From assembly GCA_963930325.1 (NCBI GenBank), contig CAWVME010000011.1:1-17040 (forward strand): a DNA stretch of 17,040 bases. The letters run 5' to 3'. Within the stretch, counting starts at the first letter, position 1. Every line of letters begins with the position of its first letter. The notes under the pieces are model-generated. The model was not told the DNA's origin. It ran no database searches and worked only from the letters and a program-made list of their open reading frames with translations. Positions 1 through 6,964 of the stretch are shown here, piece after piece. Source of the DNA: CALXJM01 sp963930325 (GTDB lineage Bacteria > Bacillota > Clostridia > TANB77 > CAG-508). A program made the position numbers and the translations under genes.

Positions 1-834
1 TTCTTCTATTTTTTTATTTATTTCTTCTTCTGCATTTTTATTTATTTTTAATTTTTCTTTCTCAATATTTTCTATTTCTTTTTCCTGTTTTATTTTTTTT
101 AATAAATTTATTTCTTTTTCTTTTGATATAATTTCTTGATGGATTTTATTTTTATTTTCTTCTATATAAAATAATTTTTGATTTAATTCTTCTATATTTG
201 TTTCTTCGTTTTTTATTTTTTTTATTTCTTCTTCTATTAAGTTAATTGGTCTATCTGTTGTTCTATTAGTTCCTACTTCTTCTATTAATTTTTTATTTAA
301 TTTTTCTATAGATTTTTTATAAGAGATATTATCATCTCCGCTTGAAATTAAATTTGTTATTTTTTGTATTAATCCATTTTGTTCTGTTTTATCTAATTTT
401 ATTTCTTCTTGCATAACTCCTGCCGTATGAAAAAATAAAGTTTCTTCTATATTTGTCTGTTCTCTAAAAAATTCATTTCCTTTATTTTTATCAATAGAAA
501 ATTGTTTTGTAATATTTTCTGTACTACCCAAAAATATTTCTGGATTTTTTTTATGAAAGTCTCTAAAAATTTCATAAGTTTCTCCATTATCTAATTGATA
601 TTTTATTTTTCCAGAATATTCATCTTTTTTCCATGGTTTATATTTTTCATAGTCTGAAATTTCTTTTCCATTTTTATTTTTAGATAGTCCGTAAAGCATT
701 CCTGCAATAAATTTTAATATTGTAGATTTTCCGCTTTCATTATTTCCATAAATAATATTTATTTTTTCTTTTAGTGGTATTTCCATATTTTCTAATTTAC
801 CAAAGCTATTTATTTTTAAGCTTTCAATTTTCAT
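1..834 (-). CDS. YhaN/SbcC-like AAA ATPase, N-terminal part (cut by left edge)
   Basis: An open frame runs from an ATG at 832-834 to the left edge without a stop, giving at least 278 residues. AGGAGA about 7 nt upstream of the ATG supports this start. The protein opens like the YhaN/SbcC/RecF ATPases: a short beta-strand segment with FGKLE, then a Walker A motif GNNESGKS at about residues 30-37. After about residue 150 it becomes Lys/Glu/Ile/Asn-rich and looks like the first arm of a long coiled coil. The family's usual length is 800-1000 aa, so the second coiled-coil arm and the Walker B/signature half lie outside the window. It starts 33 nt after the phosphoesterase gene, in the usual nuclease-ATPase operon order. 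Inferred role: ATP-driven partner of the neighbouring nuclease in DNA end processing or repair. No in-frame CGG was seen. Confidence 0.85.
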   Translation of the reverse strand, partial: MKIESLKINSFGKLENMEIPLKEKINIIYGNNESGKSTILKFIAGMLYGLSKNKNGKEISDYEKYKPWKKDEYSGKIKYQLDNGETYEIFRDFHKKNPEIFLGSTENITKQFSIDKNKGNEFFREQTNIEETLFFHTAGVMQEEIKLDKTEQNGLIQKITNLISSGDDNISYKKSIEKLNKKLIEEVGTNRTTDRPINLIEEEIKKIKNEETNIEELNQKLFYIEENKNKIHQEIISKEKEINLLKKIKQEKEIENIEKEKLKINKNAEEEINKKIEE

Positions 835-867
835 TCTTATTTCTCCTATTTTACATTATTAAAATTT

Positions 868-1950
868 TTATTTGTTTAAAATAGCATCTAGTCCAATTTC
901 TATTGCCTTTTCGAGCTCTTCTTTTGGTCTTTCATTTTCTTCTATTTTTTTTAGCATTCTTCTTACAAAAATTCCTTTTAAATTATTTTCTTTTGCTATT
1001 TCTTCTAGATTATAATTTATTTTCGTTTCATTTTTTATTTTTAATATATTTTTATTAGTAATTAATTTATAAATTTCATTTTTATTAATTTCGAAATTTC
1101 TTTTTCCTGCTAAAATAATTTTGACAAATTCATTTATATTTATTTCTATTCCATTTATTTTTTCTACTAATTCTTCTTTTGAATATATTTCAGATATATC
1201 TATTAAAATTTCTTTAAAACTTCTTTTATCTATTGGCATAAATTTAATTTTATATTTATCTTTTTCTATTTCTCCTATTATCATTCCATGTTCTCCTGGT
1301 TCATCAAATCCTAATGAAATTAAAGACCCTGGGTATACAATTTTCTGAAATTCTTTTTCTTTGTAATATGGCTTATGTATATGTCCTAAAGCAATATAAT
1401 CAAAATTACTTTTTTCTAATTGTTTTTCTGATAAAGGATTATAATTTTTTTCTGCAAAATCACTTGCATTTAATTCTCCATGTGTAATTAATATATTAAT
1501 TTTGTCATCTTTATCTATTTCTATTTTTGCTTGATCATTTCTTTCTAAATAAAAATCTGTAAATCCATAACCATAAATATTACAGTTTTTATATGAATAT
1601 TTTTCTAATTCTCCTTTAAATATTTTAACATTTTCATTCCAAGAATAATTAGCGTAAAAAGAATTTTTAATATATGGATCGTGATTTCCTGGTGTAATAA
1701 AAATTTTTGTATTTGGTATTTCTGTAAAGAGTTTATTTACATACTCTATAGTGGTTTTTCTAATATAGTTTTGCTCGTATAAATCTCCTGCAATAAATAA
1801 TAATTCCACTTCGTTTTTCTTGCAATATTGAATTACATTTTTTAATGCTTCTCTTTGTTCTAATCTTCTTAGTTCTCCTAGGTGATTTTCTCTTGTTAAG
1901 TTTGTAAATTGTGCATCTAAGTGTAAATCGGCTATATGTACAAATTTCAT
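868..1950 (-). CDS. YhaO/SbcD-like DNA-repair metallophosphoesterase
   Basis: A 360-aa calcineurin-type metallophosphoesterase. All family motifs are visible: ADLHLD near residue 7 (D-x-H), AGDLYE near 54 (GD), PGNHDP near 86 (GNHD), ITHGE near 154 and GHIHKP near 188 (GH-x-H). These residues bind the two catalytic metals. The family (YhaO, SbcD, Mre11) has exonuclease and endonuclease activity with an SMC-like ATPase partner, and the next gene encodes such a partner. The start is the ATG at 1950, with AAGGAAG upstream. The length is slightly below B. subtilis YhaO. It is the first gene of its operon, with a sigma-A-type promoter at 2038-2066 and a 5'-UTR hairpin at 1987-2025. Substrate and repair role are inferred from the family. 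Confidence 0.9.
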   Translation of the reverse strand: MKFVHIADLHLDAQFTNLTRENHLGELRRLEQREALKNVIQYCKKNEVELLFIAGDLYEQNYIRKTTIEYVNKLFTEIPNTKIFITPGNHDPYIKNSFYANYSWNENVKIFKGELEKYSYKNCNIYGYGFTDFYLERNDQAKIEIDKDDKINILITHGELNASDFAEKNYNPLSEKQLEKSNFDYIALGHIHKPYYKEKEFQKIVYPGSLISLGFDEPGEHGMIIGEIEKDKYKIKFMPIDKRSFKEILIDISEIYSKEELVEKINGIEININEFVKIILAGKRNFEINKNEIYKLITNKNILKIKNETKINYNLEEIAKENNLKGIFVRRMLKKIEENERPKEELEKAIEIGLDAILNK

Positions 1951-1986
1951 AAATTTCCTTCTTTCTATTTTTTAGCATAAAGCAAT

Positions 1987-2025
1987 GTTCTTGTATAGAA
2001 AAAAACATGTTTTCTATATAAGAAC
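1987..2025 (-). promoter_or_regulatory. 5'-UTR stem-loop ahead of the yhaO-like gene
   Basis: A 16-bp inverted repeat (1987-2002 and 2010-2025, one G-U/mismatch position) encloses a 7-nt loop. It begins only a few nucleotides after the transcription start predicted from the promoter at 2038-2066, so the yhaO-yhaN mRNA would carry a 5'-terminal hairpin. On the minus strand no U-run follows, so it is not a normal terminator for this mRNA. In the plus direction T-rich sequence follows, but no plus-strand gene precedes it. An mRNA-stabilising or regulatory role is inference. Confidence 0.5.
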
Positions 2026-2037
2026 TTTTGTTTCTTT

Positions 2038-2066
2038 ATTTTATCATACACTTTTTTTCTCGTCAA
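2038..2066 (-). promoter_or_regulatory. Sigma-A-type promoter for the yhaO-yhaN-like operon
   Basis: Reading the minus strand, TTGACG (2066-2061) is followed by a 17-nt spacer and TAAAAT (2043-2038). This is close to TTGACA-17-TATAAT. The expected start is near 2031, about 80 nt before the phosphoesterase ATG. Confidence 0.75.
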
Positions 2067-2133
2067 GAAAAATATACTACACTAATATATAATATAAAGT
2101 TATTTTCTTATGAGTAAAAGCAATTTTTTACGC

Positions 2134-2168
2134 AAAATAAAGACGGATATAAGGTCCGTCTTTATTTT
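2134..2168 (-). terminator. Intrinsic terminator of the VirD4 operon
   Basis: A perfect 14-bp stem (2134-2147 with 2155-2168) has a GACGGA/TCCGTC core, a 7-nt loop and AT-rich outer pairs that supply the T-tract. It lies 8 nt past the stop codon of the VirD4-like gene and upstream of the yhaO promoter, so it insulates the two transcription units. Confidence 0.8.
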
Positions 2169-2175
2169 ATATTTT

Positions 2176-4141
2176 TTATCCTAATAAATCTTCAAATGGA
2201 TCAGTTTCTTCTGTGCTTCCTTTTTTAGATTTAGTTTCTTCTTCAAAATTACCAAATAATTCGTCGAATTTTTCTTCTAGTTCTTTTTGAAGATCTATTT
2301 CTTTTTCTGGCTCAGTAAATACTTTTTCTTGTTCTATATCATCTTCAAATAAATCATCTAAAGATTCAATTTGGGTATTTTCTTTTTGCTCTTCACCTTC
2401 TCTATATGGATTATATGGATTAAATTTCCTCCATTTTCCTCTATCTATTTTTTCTATATTGTTATGACTCATTGGATATTTTGCAGCAAGTTTTACTGTT
2501 GAATTTTCAAAATAATAATATTTACGTGCTTTAATAGGTTTAATACCTTTTTCATAAATAATACATAAGTCATTGTCTAGTCTTCTCAATTCATCTGGAG
2601 TTAAAAGCGCTCTTGCCATTACTTGGTCTGAAACACTCTTTCCTTGCTTCCAGTCATTTCTGTCTCGGTTAATAGATAAACTTTCTCTTGAAATAGTTTT
2701 TTCTCCTAGTGCTTTTGAAAAATATTCTACTGTTTTTTGAGAGTTACTTCCTAAAAAAAGGTGTGTGTCACAATTTCCCATAATAGTTTCGTGTGATTCT
2801 TTATAGACCGCTTCTAACTGATCTAAGTTTTGTAAAATAACACTAAAAGATATTTTTCTGCTTCTACTTGTTGATATCTTTTTATCAAAATCTGGTATTT
2901 TTCCAATGTTTGCAAATTCATCTAAAATAAAAAATACTGGTACTCTTAAAGCCCCTCCATTATCATCTGCATGGTCATATAATTGTTGTATCATTTGAGA
3001 AAAGAATATTGTTAACAAAAAGTCATATGCAGAATGCGTATCTGAGGAAATAACGTATACAACAGTTTTCTTATCTCCAATTTGTTTAAAATCAATTGTA
3101 TTTGTAGAAGTTAGTTCTGCAATTTCTTTTGAATCAAACTTTCCAAGTTTGGATTGTAAAGAACTAAGAATAGAACTATATGTTTTCTCTGGTGCTATTT
3201 CGATAGATTTATAGAACATTCTCGCTGGGTGGTCATATGGTAATTTTGTGATTAATTCTGTTAGCAAGTTCTCCCCACCAGAATTATTTGCTGCCCTTAC
3301 CATTTCCGCACAACTTGCCAAATTTTGTTCTTCTTTTGGTGCTGTTGCAAGCAGATAATAAATTAAAGCTTTTAATAACATTTCTGCCATATCAGACCAA
3401 TAAGGATCTTTATCTGCTCCTGTATCTGTTTGTCCTTTTACAATAGTATTGGCTATAACGTCTACATCAATTTCACTGTTAATATGCATCAATGGATTAA
3501 AGCCATCACTATTCTGAGGTCTTACTAGATTTAATACTTTTATATCATATCCATTAGCTTTAAAATATCCTGCTGTTTTATCATATAGCTCGCCCTTTGG
3601 GTCTGTAAACACATATGAACCTAATAATTGATAAGCATTTGGAATAACATAAGAGGCTGATTTACCAGATCCAGAGCCGTCCAACTACTAACACATTAAT
3701 ATTACCTCTTTTATTTATTGGTAAGTAATTTTTTTGTGCTAATAAAATTCCCTTATTCTTACTTAGAACACTATATTGTTCTCCGTTTTCACTCCAGTCA
3801 CTAGAACCATGTTCTATATCATCGTATTCATGCTTTGGCATGGCTTTATATAACCCAACTGCCATAATTAAAATATAAAATAAGGTAAATTTCCAAAGCA
3901 CGCTCCAAAAAGTTCCTATATATTCACTAGAAAATACCTTTCCAATAGTTCCAAATGGATTTGATAATTGCTCAGAAAAACTTGTCCAAAGTTGCGTGAA
4001 GTTAAATGCCCCGGTTTCTAAAGCCTCTTTAATTGCAATAGAAAATGGGGCTACAAATATAACAATCATAACAACTAGCAATATTAAACAAAAAATTAGT
4101 TTTCCTTTTATTTTCTTTATGCCTTTTCTAATTTTATCCAT
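2176..4141 (-). CDS. virD4: VirD4/TraG-family type IV coupling ATPase; needs a +1 frameshift at a CGG codon
   Basis: Two overlapping frames form one 654-aa protein. The first (ATG at 4141) has two membrane segments (about residues 14-36 and 78-98) and the family motif GSSDW, then runs into the P-loop and stops at 3664-3662. The second continues from the P-loop to 2176. Skipping one base, the C of CGG at 3679-3677, gives VVGGSGSGKS, a canonical Walker A at residues 154-161. Walker B FILDEF (about 403-408) and a conserved SRSRKISF-type segment follow; the C-terminus is acidic. The +1 frame has a TAG at 3687-3685, so the shift must occur within about 20 nt. Family role: hexameric inner-membrane ATPase that delivers DNA or protein to a type IV secretion channel. 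It is last of three genes, 26 nt after the AT-hook gene. No relaxase or VirB4 is present here. A pseudogene or sequencing error is possible, but the same event in dnaX argues against it. Confidence 0.85.
3662..3687 (-). other. Candidate +1 frameshift site (GGA CGG C) in the VirD4-like gene
   Basis: The permissible shift window is bounded by TAG in the +1 frame (3687-3685) and TAA in the starting frame (3664-3662). Inside it, CGG at 3679-3677 is the only in-frame CGG of the gene. Reading GGA, skipping C and reading GGC restores the Walker A sequence. Without the shift, Arg-Leu-Trp-Ile-Trp and a stop follow, leaving a 159-aa membrane stub. The break itself is seen in the sequence. Programmed shifting is inferred from the identical geometry in dnaX. 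Confidence 0.65.
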
Positions 4142-4167
4142 TTACTTTTTCACCTTCTCTTTGGTTT

Positions 4168-4530
4168 TTATCTTTCTTCTCCGTCTGCAACTTTTTCTTT
4201 TCTTGGTCTACCTCTTTTAGCTGGTTGTGTATTAACTTTATCTGAATCTGTTTTTAATGTTTCCGTCTTTTTGGGTCTACCAGGCTTTTTCTTTGTAGTT
4301 TCTTCTTTTTCTGTTATTTTTACGGCTTTTTCTAAATGTTTCTTTCTTGGTTTTCTTGTTTTTGCCCATTCGCCTTCTAATGGAATAACAATTTCTCCAG
4401 CTTTTCCATCTATTTCTTTTACGTCACCTGTTATAAAAACTAGTTCATTAGTTTTAGAATCTACTCCAAATCCTCCACAACAGATGATAAACTTATTGTT
4501 TTCCTCTTTTTTTGATGATGTATTACTCAT
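4168..4530 (-). CDS. Small AT-hook protein in the VirD4 operon
   Basis: A 120-aa protein starting at the ATG at 4530 with AGGAG about 7 nt upstream. Residues 1-65 look like a small folded domain containing FIICCGGFGVDS and EIVIPLEGEW. The C-terminal half is Lys/Thr/Glu-rich and carries two AT-hook cores, PGRPKK (about 82-87) and RGRPRK (about 105-110), with a further basic RKPRKK near 59-64. AT-hooks bind the minor groove of AT-rich DNA, so a DNA-binding role is likely. It lies 19 nt downstream of the 176-aa gene and 26 nt upstream of the VirD4-like gene, in one operon. An accessory protein that brings DNA to the coupling ATPase is one possibility, but that is inference. I do not recognise the N-terminal domain. 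Confidence 0.75.
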   Translation of the reverse strand: MSNTSSKKEENNKFIICCGGFGVDSKTNELVFITGDVKEIDGKAGEIVIPLEGEWAKTRKPRKKHLEKAVKITEKEETTKKKPGRPKKTETLKTDSDKVNTQPAKRGRPRKEKVADGEER

Positions 4531-4549
4531 AAATTTCTCCTCTCCTATT

Positions 4550-5080
4550 TTAAGAATTATCTTTACTATCTCTTATTTCAAATGCGAAATAGCTTTTATA
4601 GGGTTTTAATTTGCATTTTCCTTTAATTTCATTTGTTTTTTCATCATAGTATAAAATTGGTTTTATTTCTTCTGTTGTTTCTGGGTCTATAATCGAAATT
4701 GGTCTTTTTAAATTCGGTGTATAATTTACTTCTTTATATTCCGTTTCTGTTTCATTATATAGTGTTTTAAATTTCATTGGTAATGGCTTTTTGGATATTT
4801 TTACCTTATCTTCTTCCAAAACTCCAGTATTAACAACTACTTTCTCTTTTCCAAAGGAAAGAATTACCAAATTATTTCCTTGAGGAGACAACTCATCTAC
4901 AAAGAAAGTTTTTTTCTTTTTGTCTCCTACAAATTGTTCTGTATATTCTAGTCTTTCGATAGTATATTTTGGAGATGTTTTTAGATATTCTTTCTCTGTT
5001 TCTTGAATTCTATATATAACAGTACTAACATCCTTAGGATCTGTAATGCTAAAGTGTTTTCCTTGTAAATTTTCTTCCAT
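4550..5080 (-). CDS. Unrecognised 176-aa protein, first gene of the VirD4 operon
   Basis: I do not recognise this gene. The ATG at 5080 is preceded by AAGGAGTGAGGTG, a strong ribosome-binding site. The product is soluble, with no signal peptide or membrane segment. It is rich in Lys, Glu, Tyr and Thr and alternates short hydrophobic and charged stretches (such as NLVILSFGKEKVVV and YFAFEIRD), suggesting a mostly beta protein. No cysteine pair, P-loop or helix-turn-helix is evident. It follows a perfect consensus promoter and is tightly linked to the AT-hook and VirD4-like genes. By position it could be a chaperone, adaptor or structural partner of the coupling ATPase, but nothing in the sequence proves this. 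Base composition matches the neighbours. Confidence 0.7.
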   Translation of the reverse strand: MEENLQGKHFSITDPKDVSTVIYRIQETEKEYLKTSPKYTIERLEYTEQFVGDKKKKTFFVDELSPQGNNLVILSFGKEKVVVNTGVLEEDKVKISKKPLPMKFKTLYNETETEYKEVNYTPNLKRPISIIDPETTEEIKPILYYDEKTNEIKGKCKLKPYKSYFAFEIRDSKDNS

Positions 5081-5145
5081 TTTTACACCTCACTCCTTAT
5101 TTTTTAAGTGACTTTATTCTTTTGTGCTTTTCCTTAACATATATT

Positions 5146-5174
5146 ATTATATAATTTTTGGTGTTTATTGTCAA
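5146..5174 (-). promoter_or_regulatory. Perfect consensus sigma-A promoter for the VirD4 operon
   Basis: On the minus strand TTGACA (5174-5169) is followed by exactly 17 nt and TATAAT (5151-5146), matching both consensus hexamers. The expected start near 5139 lies about 60 nt before the first gene. Such a promoter suggests strong constitutive transcription unless a repressor acts; no obvious operator repeat is seen. Confidence 0.85.
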
Positions 5175-5209
5175 TATATTTATGTAAACTTTATCTGTTT
5201 ATTTGCATC

Positions 5210-6118
5210 TCAATTTTCTTTATTTCTTGGTTTATATGTAGAAATTTCTTGTAATTTTTCAAATAATTCCTTTTCTTCTTTTGACAATTGTTTTGGCACT
5301 GTGATTTTTACATTCACAACTAAATCTCCTCTTCCGCCTTTTCCATCTTTATATCCTTTTCCTGCTATTTTTATTTTTTCACTACTATTCATTCCTGGAG
5401 GAATAAAAATAGAAATATCTTCATCTAATCCAGTAGCACTTACTCTTGCTCCTAAAGCAGCTTCCCAAGGAGAAATTGGTAAGTCTACTAAAATATCACA
5501 TCCATGAAGTTTGAATTTTTTAGTATCTAGAATATTTACTTTTATAAATAAGTCTCCATTATTTCCTCCGTTTTGTCCTGCCTTTCCTTGCCCAATTAAT
5601 CGTATTTTTTCTTTATTTCGAATTCCTGCTGGTACTTTTACACTAAATGTTTTTAAACTTCCTTCTACAGTTCTTAATGAAATTCGTTTTTCTATTCCAT
5701 AAAAAGCTTCTTCTATTGTTATATTAATCTCTGTTTCTATATTTTCTCCTTTTATAGGTACTTTTTTATGTTTAGTTTCTGTTTCTTCTTTATTTACTTT
5801 TTGGCTTCCAAAAAGTAAGTTAAAAAACTCTGTAAAAATAGAATCTTCATTTTCTTCTTCATTTACTGCATTTTTATTTTTCTTTTTATTTCCTACACGA
5901 GCATTCCACATTCTATCATATTTTTTTTTGCTGCTACTATCAGAGAGAACTCGGTAAGCCTCATTAATATCTTTAAATCTTTCTTCTGCTCTAATATTTC
6001 CCACGTTTACGTCTGGATGGTATTTCTTAGCTAGTTCTCTATAAGCTGTTTTAATCTGATTCATAGATACTCTACTGCTATCTAGTTCTAGTATTCTATA
6101 ATAATCTCGAAATATCAT
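5210..6118 (-). CDS. DnaJ/CbpA-type Hsp40 co-chaperone without zinc finger
   Basis: A 302-aa J-domain protein. I start it at the ATG at 6118 because GGGGGAG lies about 7 nt upstream; an in-frame ATG 18 nt earlier overlaps that site and is less likely. The J domain spans about residues 4-70 with the essential HPD in YHPDVN near residue 34. A charged linker (about 75-115) replaces a Gly/Phe region. Two CTD-like substrate-binding beta domains follow, with VPAGIRN and IPPGMNS type turns and GGNNGDL and GGRGDL motifs. The four CxxCxGxG repeats of canonical DnaJ are absent, so it is the CbpA-like type. It should stimulate DnaK ATPase and deliver non-native clients in the cytoplasm. It has its own promoter and is not next to dnaK or grpE here. 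Confidence 0.9.
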   Translation of the reverse strand: MIFRDYYRILELDSSRVSMNQIKTAYRELAKKYHPDVNVGNIRAEERFKDINEAYRVLSDSSSKKKYDRMWNARVGNKKKNKNAVNEEENEDSIFTEFFNLLFGSQKVNKEETETKHKKVPIKGENIETEINITIEEAFYGIEKRISLRTVEGSLKTFSVKVPAGIRNKEKIRLIGQGKAGQNGGNNGDLFIKVNILDTKKFKLHGCDILVDLPISPWEAALGARVSATGLDEDISIFIPPGMNSSEKIKIAGKGYKDGKGGRGDLVVNVKITVPKQLSKEEKELFEKLQEISTYKPRNKEN

Positions 6119-6149
6119 TTTTGCACTCCCCCACACATTTAGTAGCTGT

Positions 6150-6178
6150 ATTATATCATACTCTAGGTATATTGGGAA
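6150..6178 (-). promoter_or_regulatory. Extended -10 promoter for the dnaJ-like gene
   Basis: The minus strand has TATAAT (6155-6150) preceded by TGa, an extended -10 element. At 17 nt lies a poor -35 match, TTCCCA (6178-6173). No CIRCE-type repeat is visible nearby. Confidence 0.6.
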
Positions 6179-6247
6179 TACATTTACATAAAAAATTATT
6201 TCTTTTTATGCAAAATTTATTATATTTATTAATCATTTTTTATTTGT

Positions 6248-6811
6248 TTATTTTTTCTTAAAAAGTAATTCATTTCTAGTTAAAATACTATTTACATGTA
6301 TGGCTTTATCTTTATTTAGTCTATCTTTTATTTCAACATTGAGTAAGTATAAAACCGTTTTGTCTATGTCTTCATCTGCCATTTTTCTCGTTTCTTCTAA
6401 GTCTTGCCATGTTCTATCATCTCCAGTTGCATCTGCTATGAATAATATTTTAGCAAGTGTATTCATATTTTCTTTTCCTGTAGTATGAGCTGAAATGGCT
6501 TCTGCCATATCTTCTGTAAAGCCGAATTCAATTTTCCCTATATGTGCGCCAATTTTTGCATGTAGTAAACCTGGTTGTTGCCTCTCAATTTCGTCTATTG
6601 GTAATTGATTTTTTTCTGCATATTGTATTTTTTTCTCATCGCTCCATTCTTTAGCTATATCATGTGCAATTCCTATAAGCTTTGCTTTTAGCTTGTCCTC
6701 CCCGTATTTTTCTGCCAGCTCTTCGCAGCGTTTCGCTACACATTTACTATGAAAAAATCTATTTTCTGACAATTGTTTTTTTACTATTGCTTCTATTTCT
6801 TCAAAATTCAT
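6248..6811 (-). CDS. yqeK: YqeK HD-domain hydrolase
   Basis: A 187-aa HD-superfamily protein. The ATG at 6811 has AGGAGA about 5 nt upstream and matches the normal YqeK N-terminus and length (about 186 aa), so the 30-codon in-frame extension upstream is not taken as coding. Metal-binding residues are visible: H21 in FFHSK, H50-D51 in IAHD, a further His in LLHAKIG, H-T-x-G in SAHTTGKENM, and the late Asp in FIADATGDD. YqeK proteins hydrolyse symmetrical dinucleoside tetraphosphates such as Ap4A to ADP. The gene usually follows nadD, which is absent here. It sits 153 nt downstream of ddl, in a gap containing two CGG triplets described elsewhere. A TATAAT on the minus strand at 6933-6928 could be its own -10, but the -35 is poor. 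Confidence 0.88.
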   Translation of the reverse strand: MNFEEIEAIVKKQLSENRFFHSKCVAKRCEELAEKYGEDKLKAKLIGIAHDIAKEWSDEKKIQYAEKNQLPIDEIERQQPGLLHAKIGAHIGKIEFGFTEDMAEAISAHTTGKENMNTLAKILFIADATGDDRTWQDLEETRKMADEDIDKTVLYLLNVEIKDRLNKDKAIHVNSILTRNELLFKKK

Positions 6812-6964
6812 TTTATTCTCCTTTTCTAAAATCGAGTATAAGTTTTGTATTGTTTCTATTTCATCTAGGAGTGGACAAGCACCGTTCGCCCGTAAAATCA
6901 ATCCACCTAATGTAGTATAACTCAGAAATTATACGACTTTTAAATATTTTGTTGGCTTCCTTTT

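Noticed and set aside
1760..2008. 82-aa open frame overlapping the phosphoesterase start
   Set aside because: It is a shadow of a well-supported gene in another frame, with no ribosome-binding site and no family resemblance.
2176..3684. Stand-alone 502-aa VirD4-like protein from the TTG at 3684
   Set aside because: There is no Shine-Dalgarno at proper spacing, it would begin in the middle of the P-loop, and it would lack the membrane helices present in the adjoining frame.
6119..6136. Upstream ATG (6136) for the dnaJ-like gene
   Set aside because: The GGGGGAG ribosome-binding site lies inside that six-codon extension and points to the ATG at 6118, where the J domain normally begins.
6187..6210. 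Hairpin after yqeK as a terminator
   Set aside because: The stem is 8 bp, only the end pair contains G-C, and no clear T-run follows; expected by chance in this AT-rich DNA.
6812..6901. 30-residue N-terminal extension of YqeK from a TTG at 6901
   Set aside because: The ATG at 6811 has a strong ribosome-binding site at correct spacing and gives the normal family length. The TTG start has no spaced Shine-Dalgarno.
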